A stretch of 64,000 nt of DNA. Source: Mycolicibacterium palauense (GTDB lineage Bacteria; Actinomycetota; Actinomycetes; Mycobacteriales; Mycobacteriaceae). The notes beneath the pieces are model-generated. The model saw only the letters and a program-made list of their open reading frames with translations. It did no database searches and was not told the origin of the DNA. This document shows, one piece after another, positions 44,595-56,448 of this stretch (position 1 is its first letter; each line of letters opens with the position of its first letter). The stretch covers positions 1 through 64,000 of the forward strand of contig NZ_NVQF01000015.1 in NCBI RefSeq assembly GCF_002592005.1, given 5' to 3'. A program made the position numbers and the translations under genes.

Positions 44595-47474
44595 TCAGCC
44601 CGTGTGGTTCGGGCTCGGCCACGGCCGGGGAACCGGGCGCGGGCGCACGTGCTGCGGCCACCAGAACCACCTGCCCAGCAGCGCCGCCAGCGACGGTGTC
44701 ATCAGCGACCGGACGACCAACGTGTCGAACAGCAGGCCGAGCCCGATCGTGGTGCCGACCTGGCCGATCGTGACCATGTCGCTGACGGCCATCCCGATCA
44801 TGGTGAAGGCGAACACCAGGCCCGCCGCCGTGACGACCGAGCCGGTTCCGGCCATCGACCGGATGATGCCGGTCTTCAGGCCCGCGTGCATCTCCTCTTT
44901 CATCCGAGACACCAGCAGCAGGTTGTAGTCGGCGCCGACGGCCAGCAGAACGATGACCGCCATCGGCAACACCATCCAGTGCAGTGGGATCCCGATCAGG
45001 TGCTGCCAGATCAGGACCGACAGGCCGAAGGACGCCCCCAGACTCAGCACCACGGTTCCGACGATCACCGCCGCGGCGGCCACGGCCCTGGTGAGCACCA
45101 CCATGACGAGGAAGATCAGGATCAGCGCGGCGACCGCCGCGATGAGCAGGTCGTAGTCCGCACCCTGTTGCATGTCCTTGTACAGCGCCGCGCTACCGCC
45201 GACATAGATCGTGGAGCCCTCCAGCGGCGTTCCCTTGATCGCGTCGGCTGCGGCGATGCGCAGTGGCTCGATGTGCGATGTGCCCTCCTCGGTCAACGGA
45301 TCGCCCTGATGGAACACGGTGATCCGCACGGCATGGCCGTCGGGCGAGAGGAACAGTTTGATCCCCCGCTGGAAGTCGGCGGTCTCGAAGGCCTCCGGCG
45401 GCAGGTAGAACGAATCGTCGTTGCGGGCCGCGTCGAACGCCTCGCCCATCGCCGTGGCGTCCTCCTGCATCGCCATGCTCTGATCCTGCTGCGCCTTCTG
45501 CGCCTGATACTGGTTGAGCATCATCTGCTTCTGGTTCTTCATCGTCTGGATCATCGCCGGCATCAGCGCCGCCATCTGCGGCGTCAGCTCGGCCATCTCC
45601 TTGAGGTCGGGCACGATGTCCTGGAAGTCGTCGGACATCGTGCTGATGCCGTCGAGGCTCTCGAAGATCGAGCGCAGCGACCAGCACACCGGAATGTCGA
45701 AACAGTGCGGCTCCCAGTAGAAGTAGTTCCGAAGCGGCCGGAAGAAATCGTCGAAGTCGGCCAGACTGTCACGAACCTCGGAGATGTGCACCGAGGTCGT
45801 GTCCATCTTGTCGGCCATGCGCCGGGTGACGTCGGCCAACTGGAGCGTGATGCCGTGCATCTTCTCCATGGAGTCGATGGTCACCTGCATCTCGTCGGCC
45901 TGCTTGAGCGTGTTCTCCAGCACCTTCTGCTGGTAGTCGTTGTTCATCAGCGACCCGGTGCCGCTCTGGCCGATCGTGTAGGCGAGCGAGGCGTGCTTGA
46001 CCGGCTTGCCGTCCGGGCGGGTGATGGTCTGCACCTGTGCGATGCCGTGGACGCGAACCAGTGCCTTGGCGATCTTGTCGATGACCAGGAAGTCCGCCGG
46101 GTTGCGCAGATCATGATCGGCTTCGACCATGATCAGCTCGGGGTTCATCTTGGCGTCCGAGAAGTGCCGGTCGGCGGCCTCATAGCCGACGTTGGCGGGA
46201 ACGTCGGCAGGAAGATAGATGCGGTCGTTGTAGGTGGTGTGATAGCCGGGCAGCGTCAGCAACCCGACCAGGGCCAGCACGACCGCCATGACCAGCACCG
46301 CCCCGGGCCACCGCACGGTCGCCGCGCCGATGCGCCGCCACCCGCGCGAGCGTCCCATCCGCTTGGGTTCGAGCACGCGGCCGAAGCGGGTGACGATCGA
46401 GATGACCGCAGGGCCAAGCGTGAGCGCGGCGAGCACGACGATGGTCATGCCGATCGCCAATGGCACACCCATGGTCTGGAAGTACGGCAGCCGGGTGAAA
46501 TACAGGCAGAGCGTTGCGCCGGCGATGGTCATCCCCGAGGCCAGCACGACGTGCGCCGTGCCGTGAAACATGTCGTAGTACGCCAGTTCCCGGCTCTTAC
46601 CCGACCGTCGAGCTTCCTGGTAGCGGCCTATCAGGAAGATCGCGTAGTCGGTTGCCGCGGCGATCGCCAACGTCACCACCATGTTGGTCGCGAAGGTGGT
46701 GAGTCCGATCACCTCGTGATAGCCGAGGAAAGCGACGATCCCGCGAGCCGAGAGCAGCCCGATGATCACCATGAACAGCGTGATCACCGTGGTGACGATG
46801 GACCGGTAGACCAGCAGAAGCATCACCGTGATGACCCCGAAGGTCAACGCCTCGATGGTCTTCATGCTGGCATCGCCGACCTCGTTCTGGTCGGTCGTGG
46901 TGGCCGCCGGGCCGGTGACGTAGGCCTTCACACCCGCGGGCGGCTCGATGCCGGCGATGATGTCTCGAACGGCCTGCACCGACTCGTTGGCCAGGGCCTC
47001 GCCCTGGTCGCCGGCGATGTAGACCTGGACGTAGGCCGCCTTGCCGTCCATGCTCTGGGCGCCGGCCGCAGTCAGCGTGTCGCCCCAGAAGTCCTGCACA
47101 TGCTGCACATGGGCGGTGTCCGCTTCCAGCTCACGGACCATGTCGTCGTAGAACGCGTGCGCGTCGGCACCCAGCTCCTGCTGACCCTCAAGCACGATCA
47201 TCACCGAGCTGCTGGTGTCGTACTCCTGGAACACCTCGCCGACGCGCTTGGTCGCGATCATCGACGGAGCATCGTTGGGGCTCATCGACACAGCGCGGGT
47301 CTTGCTGACCACTTCGAGCTGGGGAACCGAGACGTTGAGGATCGCGATGATCGCTATCCAGGCCAACACGATCGGGACCGCGAAGGTGCGGATGAAACGC
47401 GGCAGCAGGGGGCGGACGGCGTGATGGGTGGGCGGCACCGGGGCGGTCGGGGCGTCCTCGACGGAAGTGCTCAT
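44595..47474 (-). CDS. mmpL: MmpL-family RND transporter
   Basis: The 959-residue protein has the MmpL architecture. There is a helix near residues 30-48, a periplasmic loop, and a five-helix bundle with [25 protein letters not shown], which holds the proton-relay D-Y pair. A second periplasmic domain includes a long coiled segment and M/Q-rich stretch ([14 protein letters not shown]). The closing five-helix bundle has [16 protein letters not shown] (second D-Y pair). MmpL proteins export lipids, glycolipids or siderophores across the inner membrane. The ATG overlaps the mmpS stop (ATGA), so both are cotranslated. The ORF continues upstream but reads as mmpS out of frame. Confidence 0.95.
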   Translation of the reverse strand: MSTSVEDAPTAPVPPTHHAVRPLLPRFIRTFAVPIVLAWIAIIAILNVSVPQLEVVSKTRAVSMSPNDAPSMIATKRVGEVFQEYDTSSSVMIVLEGQQELGADAHAFYDDMVRELEADTAHVQHVQDFWGDTLTAAGAQSMDGKAAYVQVYIAGDQGEALANESVQAVRDIIAGIEPPAGVKAYVTGPAATTTDQNEVGDASMKTIEALTFGVITVMLLLVYRSIVTTVITLFMVIIGLLSARGIVAFLGYHEVIGLTTFATNMVVTLAIAAATDYAIFLIGRYQEARRSGKSRELAYYDMFHGTAHVVLASGMTIAGATLCLYFTRLPYFQTMGVPLAIGMTIVVLAALTLGPAVISIVTRFGRVLEPKRMGRSRGWRRIGAATVRWPGAVLVMAVVLALVGLLTLPGYHTTYNDRIYLPADVPANVGYEAADRHFSDAKMNPELIMVEADHDLRNPADFLVIDKIAKALVRVHGIAQVQTITRPDGKPVKHASLAYTIGQSGTGSLMNNDYQQKVLENTLKQADEMQVTIDSMEKMHGITLQLADVTRRMADKMDTTSVHISEVRDSLADFDDFFRPLRNYFYWEPHCFDIPVCWSLRSIFESLDGISTMSDDFQDIVPDLKEMAELTPQMAALMPAMIQTMKNQKQMMLNQYQAQKAQQDQSMAMQEDATAMGEAFDAARNDDSFYLPPEAFETADFQRGIKLFLSPDGHAVRITVFHQGDPLTEEGTSHIEPLRIAAADAIKGTPLEGSTIYVGGSAALYKDMQQGADYDLLIAAVAALILIFLVMVVLTRAVAAAAVIVGTVVLSLGASFGLSVLIWQHLIGIPLHWMVLPMAVIVLLAVGADYNLLLVSRMKEEMHAGLKTGIIRSMAGTGSVVTAAGLVFAFTMIGMAVSDMVTIGQVGTTIGLGLLFDTLVVRSLMTPSLAALLGRWFWWPQHVRPRPVPRPWPSPNHTG

Positions 47475-47905
47475 GCCGCCTTCACCAGACAGTAGGTCGC
47501 AGGGTCCACGCCGTGGGCCGTCCTTTCGTCCTTCACTTCGTCGTCGACGGTGACCCGGCAGCCGATCGACTGCCCGTCCCCCTGGGCGACGAGATTCGGC
47601 ATGACCGACGGAATGGTGGTCTCCAGGGTCAGCGACCACGGCAGATTCACCTCGCCGGTTCGTTGCGGCAGACCGTCGAGGTCGGTGTAGTTGATGATCG
47701 CGGTGCTACCCGTCCCGAAAACCTCGTAGGTGACGACCTTGGGGTTGAAGTTCTCCGCGGTGTCGGTGCCGATCGGTGTCACGATGGCCCCGTTGGAACC
47801 GAACACCGAGCGCAGGTGTGCCACGGTGAACGCGCCCACCGTGACGGCCGCCACCACCAGGACGGGCACCCATGCGCGTTTGAGCACCGAGATGAAGACG
47901 GTCAT
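47471..47905 (-). CDS. mmpS: MmpS-family membrane protein
   Basis: The 144-residue protein has one N-terminal membrane helix ([22 protein letters not shown], residues about 9-30) and the conserved MmpS domain: [31 protein letters not shown] and a closing [18 protein letters not shown]. MmpS proteins are periplasmic partners of the adjacent MmpL. The ATG at 47905 was selected because it directly precedes the membrane helix. Confidence 0.95.
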   Translation of the reverse strand: MTVFISVLKRAWVPVLVVAAVTVGAFTVAHLRSVFGSNGAIVTPIGTDTAENFNPKVVTYEVFGTGSTAIINYTDLDGLPQRTGEVNLPWSLTLETTIPSVMPNLVAQGDGQSIGCRVTVDDEVKDERTAHGVDPATYCLVKAA

Positions 47906-48314
47906 CGTGGAATCGAACAGTGTTGGCGGGCAGTCGGTTCGGAGCCCAGAAGCGGGCACGCGGATGCGGAAGTCAAACCAGGCCTCTCCACGAGATTTTC
48001 ACACCGGCCGCCGAACGACTCAGTCTGGCTAGACAACCTAAACGACTTAAGCGGACAAAAACAATCCGGTTATGGCGGTTATCACGACGCCCCACGGCGA
48101 GTGATCGACGACCCACCCGAGCCGGGAATACGGCGGGGCGGATATTGGTTTGAGGGTCGACGACAGGACGAACTACCGTTTTTTCCAAAGCAATTCGTGG
48201 AGACGGCACGGGCGCACGGTTCGCCCGTCGGAGAGTTGGGCAGTGGCCGGCGCCGCCCGAGGTGCTGGGCTCGGGCGGCCGACGGCTATGCCGGACGCGG
48301 TGCGGGCCGGTGCC
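47906..48314. other. Intergenic region with mmpS promoter
   Basis: No gene is visible in 409 bases. An AT-rich stretch at about 48028-48080 includes a direct repeat CGGTTATGG-CGGTTATCA (48066-48082) and probably carries the mmpS-mmpL promoter or a regulator site. The end near 48314 is downstream of the enoyl-CoA hydratase gene. Confidence 0.4.
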
Positions 48315-49271
48315 TCACGGCTGCGCCCGGCCCTTCTTGCTGAGCCGGAAGGCGGGTGGGAACTGCTCGTCATTGCTCTTGACCGAATCGGTGAGACCCT
48401 TGTCGAGCACGGACGCGTCGAGTTCGAAATCCTCCGGATCGGGCCGCACCTGGGCTCCGAGCGACTCGATCAGGCCGGTGATCAGCGACCCCATGTATTC
48501 ACCCTGAAACTGTTCGAGGACGTGGAAGAACGTCTTCTGGATGTGCACCGAATCGGTCGGTCGGGTGCGCGCGCACACCGCGGCGTAGGTGGCCACCTCG
48601 GCTTCGAGCTGGTCGCGTGGGACCACCTTGTTGACGAAGTCGCACTCGTACATCTCCTGCGCGGTGAACGGCCGGCCGGTGAACAGCATCTCCTTGAACC
48701 GGCGGGTTCCCATCGTCAGCGCCCAGGACCACATCCGCGGTCCCCATCCGGCGTAGCGAAACGCCGCGTGTCCGAACAGCGCGTCGTCGGAGGCGATGAC
48801 CAGGTCGGCGTCGGCGGCCTGGTAGAAGTGCCACCCGTAGCAGTAGCCCTTGACCTCGAGGATGCTGATCTTCTGGAACTCCCGCAGGCTGCGACAACCC
48901 GACTGTGCGTTGGCGAACCAGGGGCCCAGGGATCCGCCGTGACGGAACGTCCCCTTCGGCGGGTAGGTGATCTCGTCGGCGGCGTCCTCGAGCTTGAACT
49001 CGCGCAACCGGTCTTCGGGTGACCCCTGGAGGCCGGCCATGAAGTCCGGCAGATCGACCCCGCTGCCGAAGTCGTCGCCGATCCCCCGCACGATCAGGAC
49101 CTTCACGTCGTCGTCGATGTTCGCGCGATGGAGAAGCTCGGCGTACCGCAGCCGCGCGGCGACGGTCGGAGCATTGAGCCGGTCGGGCCGCGCCAGCGTG
49201 ATGGTCGCGATCTTCGTCTTCGGATCCTTGTCGTAGCGGACGATCTCTTCCGCTGGGGGTGGCTCCGACAT
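48315..49271 (-). CDS. Enoyl-CoA hydratase/isomerase-family protein
   Basis: The 318-residue crotonase-fold protein has ATITLARPDRLNAPTVAARL at the N-terminus, an oxyanion stretch GIGDDFGSGVDLPDF and EVKGYCYGWHFYQAADADLVIASDDALFG. The usual E residues of true hydratases are not obvious, so an isomerase, hydrolase or other crotonase activity is possible. The C-terminal region is extended. The ATG at 49271 has AAGGAGAAG immediately upstream. It is divergent from a BVMO/TetR operon and probably belongs to the same regulon. Confidence 0.88.
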   Translation of the reverse strand: MSEPPPAEEIVRYDKDPKTKIATITLARPDRLNAPTVAARLRYAELLHRANIDDDVKVLIVRGIGDDFGSGVDLPDFMAGLQGSPEDRLREFKLEDAADEITYPPKGTFRHGGSLGPWFANAQSGCRSLREFQKISILEVKGYCYGWHFYQAADADLVIASDDALFGHAAFRYAGWGPRMWSWALTMGTRRFKEMLFTGRPFTAQEMYECDFVNKVVPRDQLEAEVATYAAVCARTRPTDSVHIQKTFFHVLEQFQGEYMGSLITGLIESLGAQVRPDPEDFELDASVLDKGLTDSVKSNDEQFPPAFRLSKKGRAQP

Positions 49272-49358
49272 GCTTCTCCTTCGGCCGCTGCATCCGGTGG
49301 AAATGTGACTGGCACAACATACCGTGTGTCTGGCAAGATGACGCAGTATCTTCTCGAC

Positions 49359-49371
49359 AGACACACTGTCT
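49359..49371. promoter_or_regulatory. Palindromic operator in ECH/BVMO divergent promoter
   Basis: AGACA-cac-TGTCT is a perfect 13-bp dyad, with a related TGTGTCTGG half-site at 49324-49332. It probably binds the TetR protein encoded after the monooxygenase. Confidence 0.6.
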
Positions 49372-49404
49372 AGCGAAATGGCATGACGGAGGAGCGCGAC
49401 CGAG

Positions 49405-51231
<1,827 letters not shown>

Positions 51232-51232
51232 C

Positions 51233-51820
51233 ATGGTCGACACCGCCCCCAAACTCACCATGCGGGACCGTCACCGGATCCTCACCCGCGAACACATCCT
51301 GGCGGCCTCGCTGGAGGTGTTCGCCGAGCGCGGCTACGTTGCGGTGACCATCGACGACATCGCGCGGCGCGCCGGAATCGGCAGGGCGACGTTCTACCTG
51401 CATTTCGAAAGCAAGGCCGCGGTCCTGCGCGAGCTCCGCAACACCCGGATGATGACATGGTCCGAGCAGGACGCCCCACGGGGCGGCAGGCACGGAAGAC
51501 CCTCGGTCCGAGCCTTTTTCGAGAAGGTGGTCGACTTCTACACATCGGCTCCCGAGCTCTACAAGGTTCTGCACCAGGCGCGCGCGGTCGATCCGGAATT
51601 CGCCGCCGCGCACCGGGAGACGATGGAAGCCGACCTCGAAGAGTGGAGGCAACGAGGCGTCATGGAGGGCGCCGGCGATGCCGAACTCCGCCTGGCCATC
51701 GCCATGATGTACACCATGGTCGACTCCTTCATGCACCTGTGGCTGATCGACGGCTGGCCGCTGGAACGCGATGCCGCGATCGACGCGATGACCGACGCCC
51801 TGTACGCCACGATGCGCTAG
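51233..51820 (+). CDS. TetR/AcrR-family transcriptional regulator
   Basis: The 195-residue protein has AERGYVAVTIDDIARRAGIGRATFYLHFESKAAVL in pieces, the HTH with recognition helix GRATFYLHF. The ligand domain is helical and unremarkable (MMYTMVDSFMHLWLIDGWPL). It immediately follows the BVMO gene, and it probably autoregulates through the palindrome at 49359. Confidence 0.88.
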   Translation: MVDTAPKLTMRDRHRILTREHILAASLEVFAERGYVAVTIDDIARRAGIGRATFYLHFESKAAVLRELRNTRMMTWSEQDAPRGGRHGRPSVRAFFEKVVDFYTSAPELYKVLHQARAVDPEFAAAHRETMEADLEEWRQRGVMEGAGDAELRLAIAMMYTMVDSFMHLWLIDGWPLERDAAIDAMTDALYATMR

Positions 51821-51840
51821 CTGTGCACCCCCGAGGGCCC

Positions 51841-51878
51841 ACCTGAGGACCCCACCTGAGGACCCCACACCTGAGGAC
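51841..51878 (+). repeat. Short tandem repeat in leader of the DszA-like gene
   Basis: ACCTGAGGAC occurs three times, at 51841, 51854 and 51869, 13 and 15 bases apart, just before the AAGGAGG ribosome site. Each unit contains CTGAGGAC, which could offer secondary ribosome contacts. It may affect translation. Confidence 0.6.
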
Positions 51879-51889
51879 AAGGAGGACAG

Positions 51890-53188
51890 ATGCCCGAGAG
51901 ACGGTATCTGCATCTGAACCTGGTAGCCAACGACATCAACCTGCACCAGGGCGCGCGCGGCTACGAGCAGGCGCACGCCATCCCGGATCGTGGCGCGTTC
52001 GAGCGCCTCCTGGAGTACGCGAGGTTCGGCGACGAGGGTTTGTTCACCGCGCTGTTCATCGGCGACATCCCGGGCATGCAGAGTTCCCCGGGATTCGACG
52101 GCGGGCCCGCCGAGCCCATCACGGCGCTGGCGGCGATGGCACAGCACACCCGCCATGTCGGACTCATCGCCACGGCGTCGACGACGTTCTACGACCCCTA
52201 CAATCTGGCCCGGCTGCTCGCCTCGCTCGACCAGGTCTGTGATGGACGTGCCGGGTTCAACGCGGTCACCTCCGTCGGCGACAAGTTCGCGCTGAACTAC
52301 AGCCTCACCCAGCATCTGGACCGTGAGGCGCGCTATCAGCGGGCCGACGAATTCCTCCATGTCGTGCGCGCGCTCTGGGAGAACCGGGAACTGCGTCAAG
52401 ACCCCGATGGCCTGACGCGGTTCTACGCCGACCCGATCGACCACCGCGGCGCACTCTTTCAGGTCACCGGGCCGCTCAACGTGGCTCCCAGCCGGCAGGG
52501 TCGGCCACTCATCGCGCAGGCCGGCGGGTCGGGCCCGGGAATCAGGCTCGCCGCGAAATATGCCGAGATGGTGTTCACCAACAGCTCCACCCGCGAAGGG
52601 GCGGCCGAGTACCGGGACATGCTGGACAAGGCGCTCGTGGAGGCCGGCCGCGCGCCCGGCTCGGTCCCGGCGATACCCGGCCTCATCCCCTACCTCGGCC
52701 GCACCGCCAAGGAGGCCGAGGACACCATGCGCGACCTGGACAATTACGTGCAGTGGGAGCAGATCGCGCCGTTTGCCCTGGGCCAGTTCGGTATCGACGT
52801 TGCCTATGACGACATCAACGATCCGTTCCCGAGCGATCTACTCCCCCGTCCCGAGGACGTCGAGGCGACGATCTCGAGCGCGTTCTCCAACTACGTCAGC
52901 CTCTACACCTGGATTCGTCAGCACCCGGGTGTGACGATGCGCGACGTCGTCGCCCAGGCCGTCGGCCGCGGTGGTGCGACCCACCGCAAGTTCGTGGGTT
53001 CCTACGACGACATCGCCGACGACTTCGCCGCCTGGTTCGCCGACGGCAATGTCGGCGGCTTCAACCTGATGTTCTCCGCGGGGGCCACGTCCATTCGGGA
53101 GTTCATCGACGAGGTCGTTCCCCGGTTGATCGACCGCGGGATCTACCGCGGCACGGCCGAGGACCGTCCGCTGCGCGAGCGCTTCTGA
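51890..53188 (+). CDS. NtaA/SnaA/DszA-family FMN-dependent monooxygenase
   Basis: The 432-residue luciferase-like protein has LHLNLVANDINLHQGA near the N-terminus, RFGDEGLFTALFIGDIP, a GLIATASTTFYDPYNLARLLASLD barrel motif and GRAGFNAVTSVGD. The C-terminal MFTNSSTREGAAE and AQAGGSGPGIRLAAKYA segments match the DszA/NtaA family that oxidises sulfur or nitrogen chelates and sulfones with FMNH2 from a separate reductase. AAGGAGG lies about six bases before the ATG. It stands downstream of the BVMO-TetR operon and may be part of the same degradation pathway. Confidence 0.9.
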   Translation: MPERRYLHLNLVANDINLHQGARGYEQAHAIPDRGAFERLLEYARFGDEGLFTALFIGDIPGMQSSPGFDGGPAEPITALAAMAQHTRHVGLIATASTTFYDPYNLARLLASLDQVCDGRAGFNAVTSVGDKFALNYSLTQHLDREARYQRADEFLHVVRALWENRELRQDPDGLTRFYADPIDHRGALFQVTGPLNVAPSRQGRPLIAQAGGSGPGIRLAAKYAEMVFTNSSTREGAAEYRDMLDKALVEAGRAPGSVPAIPGLIPYLGRTAKEAEDTMRDLDNYVQWEQIAPFALGQFGIDVAYDDINDPFPSDLLPRPEDVEATISSAFSNYVSLYTWIRQHPGVTMRDVVAQAVGRGGATHRKFVGSYDDIADDFAAWFADGNVGGFNLMFSAGATSIREFIDEVVPRLIDRGIYRGTAEDRPLRERF

Positions 53189-53242
53189 GGATCCACGGCG
53201 GCATGGTCCCGCTTCCCTGTCCGTGGGTTGCCGGCGTCGGTC

Positions 53243-53998
53243 TCACGGGTATGTCTGGACCTCCCCGCCGTCGGCGAAGAGCTCGCTGCCGGTCACGAAA
53301 CTGGACTGGCCGGTGGCCAGAAACAGCACCGCGGCGGCGATCTCGTCCGGGTTCGCCACGCGTGCCAGCGTGGTGCTGCCGGCCATCTGCTCGAGGAGTG
53401 CCGGCACCGACGCCTCGTCGGTCGCGATGCCGCGTAGCCCCGGGGTGTCGACCGGACCGGGAACGATGGTGTTGACCCTGATCCCCCGCGGTGCCAGCTC
53501 GGCCGCCCACACCCGGGCGAACTGGCGCAGTGCGGCCTTCGACGCGGAGTACACGCCGAATCCGGGATTTCCGCGATGTGCCGACGTCGACCCGGTCACC
53601 ACGACGGCCGCGCCGGGATTGAGCAGCGGCAGCGCCTTCTGCACGGTGAACACCGTTCCCCGCACGTTGATCCCGAACGTACGGTCGAATCCCTCCGGCG
53701 TGAGCTCGTCGAGGGTGGCCAGATCGCCGCCCCCGGCGTTCGCGAACACCACGTCCAGGCCGGCGCCCCCGGCCGCCACGGCCTCGAACAGCCGATCCAG
53801 ATCCTGCGGGTCGGAGACGTCGCTGCGCACCGGGACCGCTGCCGGGCCCAGCTCGCGAGCCGCGGCATCCAGTTCGGCCTGACGGCGTCCGGTGAGGTAC
53901 ACCCGGGCCCCCTCGGCGATGAAGCGCCGTGCCGAGGCCAGTCCGATTCCCGTGCTCGCGCCGGTGATCAGTGCGGTTTTGCCCTCAAGTTGTCCCAT
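53243..53998 (-). CDS. Short-chain dehydrogenase/reductase
   Basis: The 251-residue SDR has TGASTGIGLAS (residues 13-23), a T-G-R-R pair suggesting NADP, ANAGGGD, TGSTSAHRG with the catalytic Ser, and YSASK. The C-terminal SSFVTGSELFADGG is standard. It is divergent from a TetR regulator and probably its target. The ATG at 53998 has AAGGAGAAG before it. Confidence 0.9.
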   Translation of the reverse strand: MGQLEGKTALITGASTGIGLASARRFIAEGARVYLTGRRQAELDAAARELGPAAVPVRSDVSDPQDLDRLFEAVAAGGAGLDVVFANAGGGDLATLDELTPEGFDRTFGINVRGTVFTVQKALPLLNPGAAVVVTGSTSAHRGNPGFGVYSASKAALRQFARVWAAELAPRGIRVNTIVPGPVDTPGLRGIATDEASVPALLEQMAGSTTLARVANPDEIAAAVLFLATGQSSFVTGSELFADGGEVQTYP

Positions 53999-54020
53999 GA
54001 TCTTCTCCTTGTGCCAATTG

Positions 54021-54062
54021 TAGTCTGAACGGTCAAAAACTAGTTATACACCATTCGGTCTA
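54021..54062. promoter_or_regulatory. Imperfect inverted repeat in SDR/TetR promoter
   Basis: TAGTCTGAA (54021-54029) pairs with TTCGGTCTA (54054-54062) at seven of nine positions. The region between is AT-rich and holds the two promoters. A candidate TetR operator. Confidence 0.5.
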
Positions 54063-54081
54063 AAACGGGTATCCTGACGGC

Positions 54082-54681
54082 ATGGCGCGACCGAGAACCT
54101 TCGACGAGGACACGGTGGTCAGGGCTGCCCGCGACCAGTTCCGCAGGTGCGGCTACTCGGGCACCAGCCTCGACGACCTGGTCAAGGTGACCGGACTGGC
54201 CAAGGCCAGCATCTACAACGCCTTCGGTGACAAACACGCGCTCTACATCCGCGCGTTCGACAACTACTGCACCGAGGCGGTCGAGGCGCTGGGCGCCGAA
54301 CTCGGCGGGCCCGACGAGACTGCAGCGGAACGCCTGCGGCACCTCATACGGCACATGGCCGACACGACCGGCACGGCCGCGGAGCCGCCGGTGTCGTGCT
54401 TCCTGTCGAAGGCGACGGCCGAACTCGCCGCGCGTGACCCGGAAGTGGCGGGCATCGCCCAACGGGCCTTCCGGCAGATCGAAGACGTTCTGGCGTCGAC
54501 CCTGTCCGCCGCCCAGCGCGCGGGCGCCGTGTCGGCCTCGCGCGATTGCCGCTCGACGGCCCGTCACATCCTCGTCGGCCTGCGCGGAATGGAGGCACTG
54601 GCCGCCGCGGGGGTCGACCGGGCCGTCCTCGCCGACGCGGCCGAGAGCATCGCGCAGCTGACGCTGAGTCCAGGGCCCTGA
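54082..54681 (+). CDS. TetR/AcrR-family transcriptional regulator
   Basis: The 199-residue protein starts MARPRTFDEDTVVRAA, with the HTH CGYSGTSLDDLVKVTGLAKASIYNAFGDKHAL in pieces. The ligand domain contains SCFLSKATAELAARDPEV, typical of the TetR_C_16 / YcdC-like group. It is divergent from the SDR at 53243. Confidence 0.9.
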   Translation: MARPRTFDEDTVVRAARDQFRRCGYSGTSLDDLVKVTGLAKASIYNAFGDKHALYIRAFDNYCTEAVEALGAELGGPDETAAERLRHLIRHMADTTGTAAEPPVSCFLSKATAELAARDPEVAGIAQRAFRQIEDVLASTLSAAQRAGAVSASRDCRSTARHILVGLRGMEALAAAGVDRAVLADAAESIAQLTLSPGP

Positions 54682-54894
54682 TCGGTTCGGCCACGAACGC
54701 GGCTACCACTGCTCTCATGCAGTGCTGCAAGGGGTTTCGCGGAAGAAGCGGTGACGATCGCCTCGGTGGCCCGTCACCGCTCCGGGTGCTCCGCTGGGGT
54801 GATCCCACCGGCGTCGCCGTGGTTCTCCGTGGCCCGCCGGAGCGCAATCCTTGGACACGGCCGCGCGCAGCGTAGACAATCATGGAATGCAGGC

Positions 54895-56448
54895 ATGTCA
54901 TGTCACCGCCGTCGCGAGGTCGTTCCCGGGTTGGACCACGAGGTCGATGTCGCGGTGGCCGGCGTGACCCCCCGCATGCCGGGGCAGGGCCCCGATCCGC
55001 GCCGCCCGCTCAACGGACTCTCGGATGCGCGCGCGTTCTTTCACACCAACGCCGTGCCGCTGTACTTCATCTCGCCGACCCCGTTCAACCTGCTGGGCAC
55101 CGATCAGTGGGTGCGGAATTTCTTCTACCTGAACTACTTTGACTCCTTCGAGGGCGTCCATCCACGGGTGTTCGTACCCCGGCGGCGCGACCAGAGGGAT
55201 TTCACGTCCATGAAGGACGTGTGCAACCACCTGCTGTGCGATCCCGAGACACTCGAGTTCATCGCGGACCGGGGGCCGGGCGGTAAGGCCTGCTTCGTGA
55301 TGTGCGACGAGCAGACCCACGCCCTGGCCGACCAGGCGGGCCTTCAGGTCATGCATCCCCCGCCCGAACTGCTCCGCCGCCTGGACTCCAAGACCGTCAT
55401 GACGCGCCTGGCCGACGAGGCGGGCGTGCCGAGCGTGCCGCACGTGATGGGGCGCGCCGGATCCTACGAGGAGCTGATGGCGCTGGCGCAGGGCGCCGGG
55501 CTGGGAGACGACCTGGTGATCCAGGACGCCTACGGCGATGCCGGAAGCGGGACGTTCTTCGTGCGCGGCGAGCGTGACTGGGACCTGTGCGGCGCCGACC
55601 TCGTCAGGCAGCCCGAGGTCAAGGTCATGAAGCGCATCCGCAATGTCGAGGTGTGCCTGGAGGGTGTGGTGACCCGCCACGGCACGGTCATCGGCCCCGC
55701 CATGACGAGTCTGGTCGGGTACCCCGAGCTGACACCGGGCAGGGGCAGCTGGTGCGGTAACGACATCTGGCGCGAGGTGCTGCCGCCCGCGCAGACGCAC
55801 ACTGCGCGGGAGATGGTGCGAAAGCTGGGCGACATCATGGGCCGCGAGGGGTACCGCGGCTACTTCGAGGTGGACCTCCTCCACGACCTGGACTCCGACG
55901 AGCTCTACCTCGGCGAGGTGAACCCACGGTTGAGCGGCGCCAGCCCCATGACGAACCTGACCACCGAGGCCTACGCCGACATGCCGCTGTTCCTGTTCCA
56001 CCTGCTGGAGTACATGGACGTGGAGTACGAGCTCGACATCGCCGAGGTCAATTCCCGCTGGGAGCGGGGCTACGGCGAGGATGAGGTCTGGGGTCAGGTG
56101 GTCATCAGCGAGACCTCACCGGACATCGAGCTCTTCACCTCGGCGCCCGAGACGGGCGTGTGGCGCCTCGACGAGGCCGGGCACATCAGCTTTGCGCGCC
56201 CCGCCAACGACTGGGATTCGGTGATCGACGAATCGGAGGCCTTCTTCATGCGGGTCGCCGCGCCGGGCGACATCCGCTGTGAGGGAGCGCAACTCGGCGT
56301 ACTCGTCACCCGCGGTCATCTGCAGACCGCCGACTACCAGCTCACCGAGCACTGTCGGCGCTGGGTCAACGGCATCAAGGCGAAGTTCGCCTCCACCCCC
56401 TTGGCGCCGGCCACCCCGATCGTCTCGCGGCTCGTCGCACGAGCGTGA
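54895..56448 (+). CDS. ATP-grasp (biotin carboxylase-like) protein
   Basis: The 517-residue protein has an N-terminal beta/alpha part (SPTPFNLLGTDQWVRNFFYL), the ATP-grasp glycine-rich loop DAYGDAGSGTFFVRG, an ATP-binding strand VKVMKRI with a lysine and the Mg site FEVDLLHDLDSDELYLGEVNPRLSG. It may ligate an amino or carboxylic acid to a carrier or activate bicarbonate; no biotin carrier is present. The next gene begins inside its stop, so it is translationally coupled to a beta-lactamase-like hydrolase. The start is uncertain; ATG at 54895 was preferred over GTG at 54952. Confidence 0.8.
   Translation: MSCHRRREVVPGLDHEVDVAVAGVTPRMPGQGPDPRRPLNGLSDARAFFHTNAVPLYFISPTPFNLLGTDQWVRNFFYLNYFDSFEGVHPRVFVPRRRDQRDFTSMKDVCNHLLCDPETLEFIADRGPGGKACFVMCDEQTHALADQAGLQVMHPPPELLRRLDSKTVMTRLADEAGVPSVPHVMGRAGSYEELMALAQGAGLGDDLVIQDAYGDAGSGTFFVRGERDWDLCGADLVRQPEVKVMKRIRNVEVCLEGVVTRHGTVIGPAMTSLVGYPELTPGRGSWCGNDIWREVLPPAQTHTAREMVRKLGDIMGREGYRGYFEVDLLHDLDSDELYLGEVNPRLSGASPMTNLTTEAYADMPLFLFHLLEYMDVEYELDIAEVNSRWERGYGEDEVWGQVVISETSPDIELFTSAPETGVWRLDEAGHISFARPANDWDSVIDESEAFFMRVAAPGDIRCEGAQLGVLVTRGHLQTADYQLTEHCRRWVNGIKAKFASTPLAPATPIVSRLVARA

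Noticed and set aside
44604..47495. A 963-codon plus-strand open frame opposite mmpL
   Set aside because: It is the antisense shadow of a high-GC gene; its translation is rich in R, H, D, G with no membrane or domain pattern, while the minus strand is a clear MmpL.
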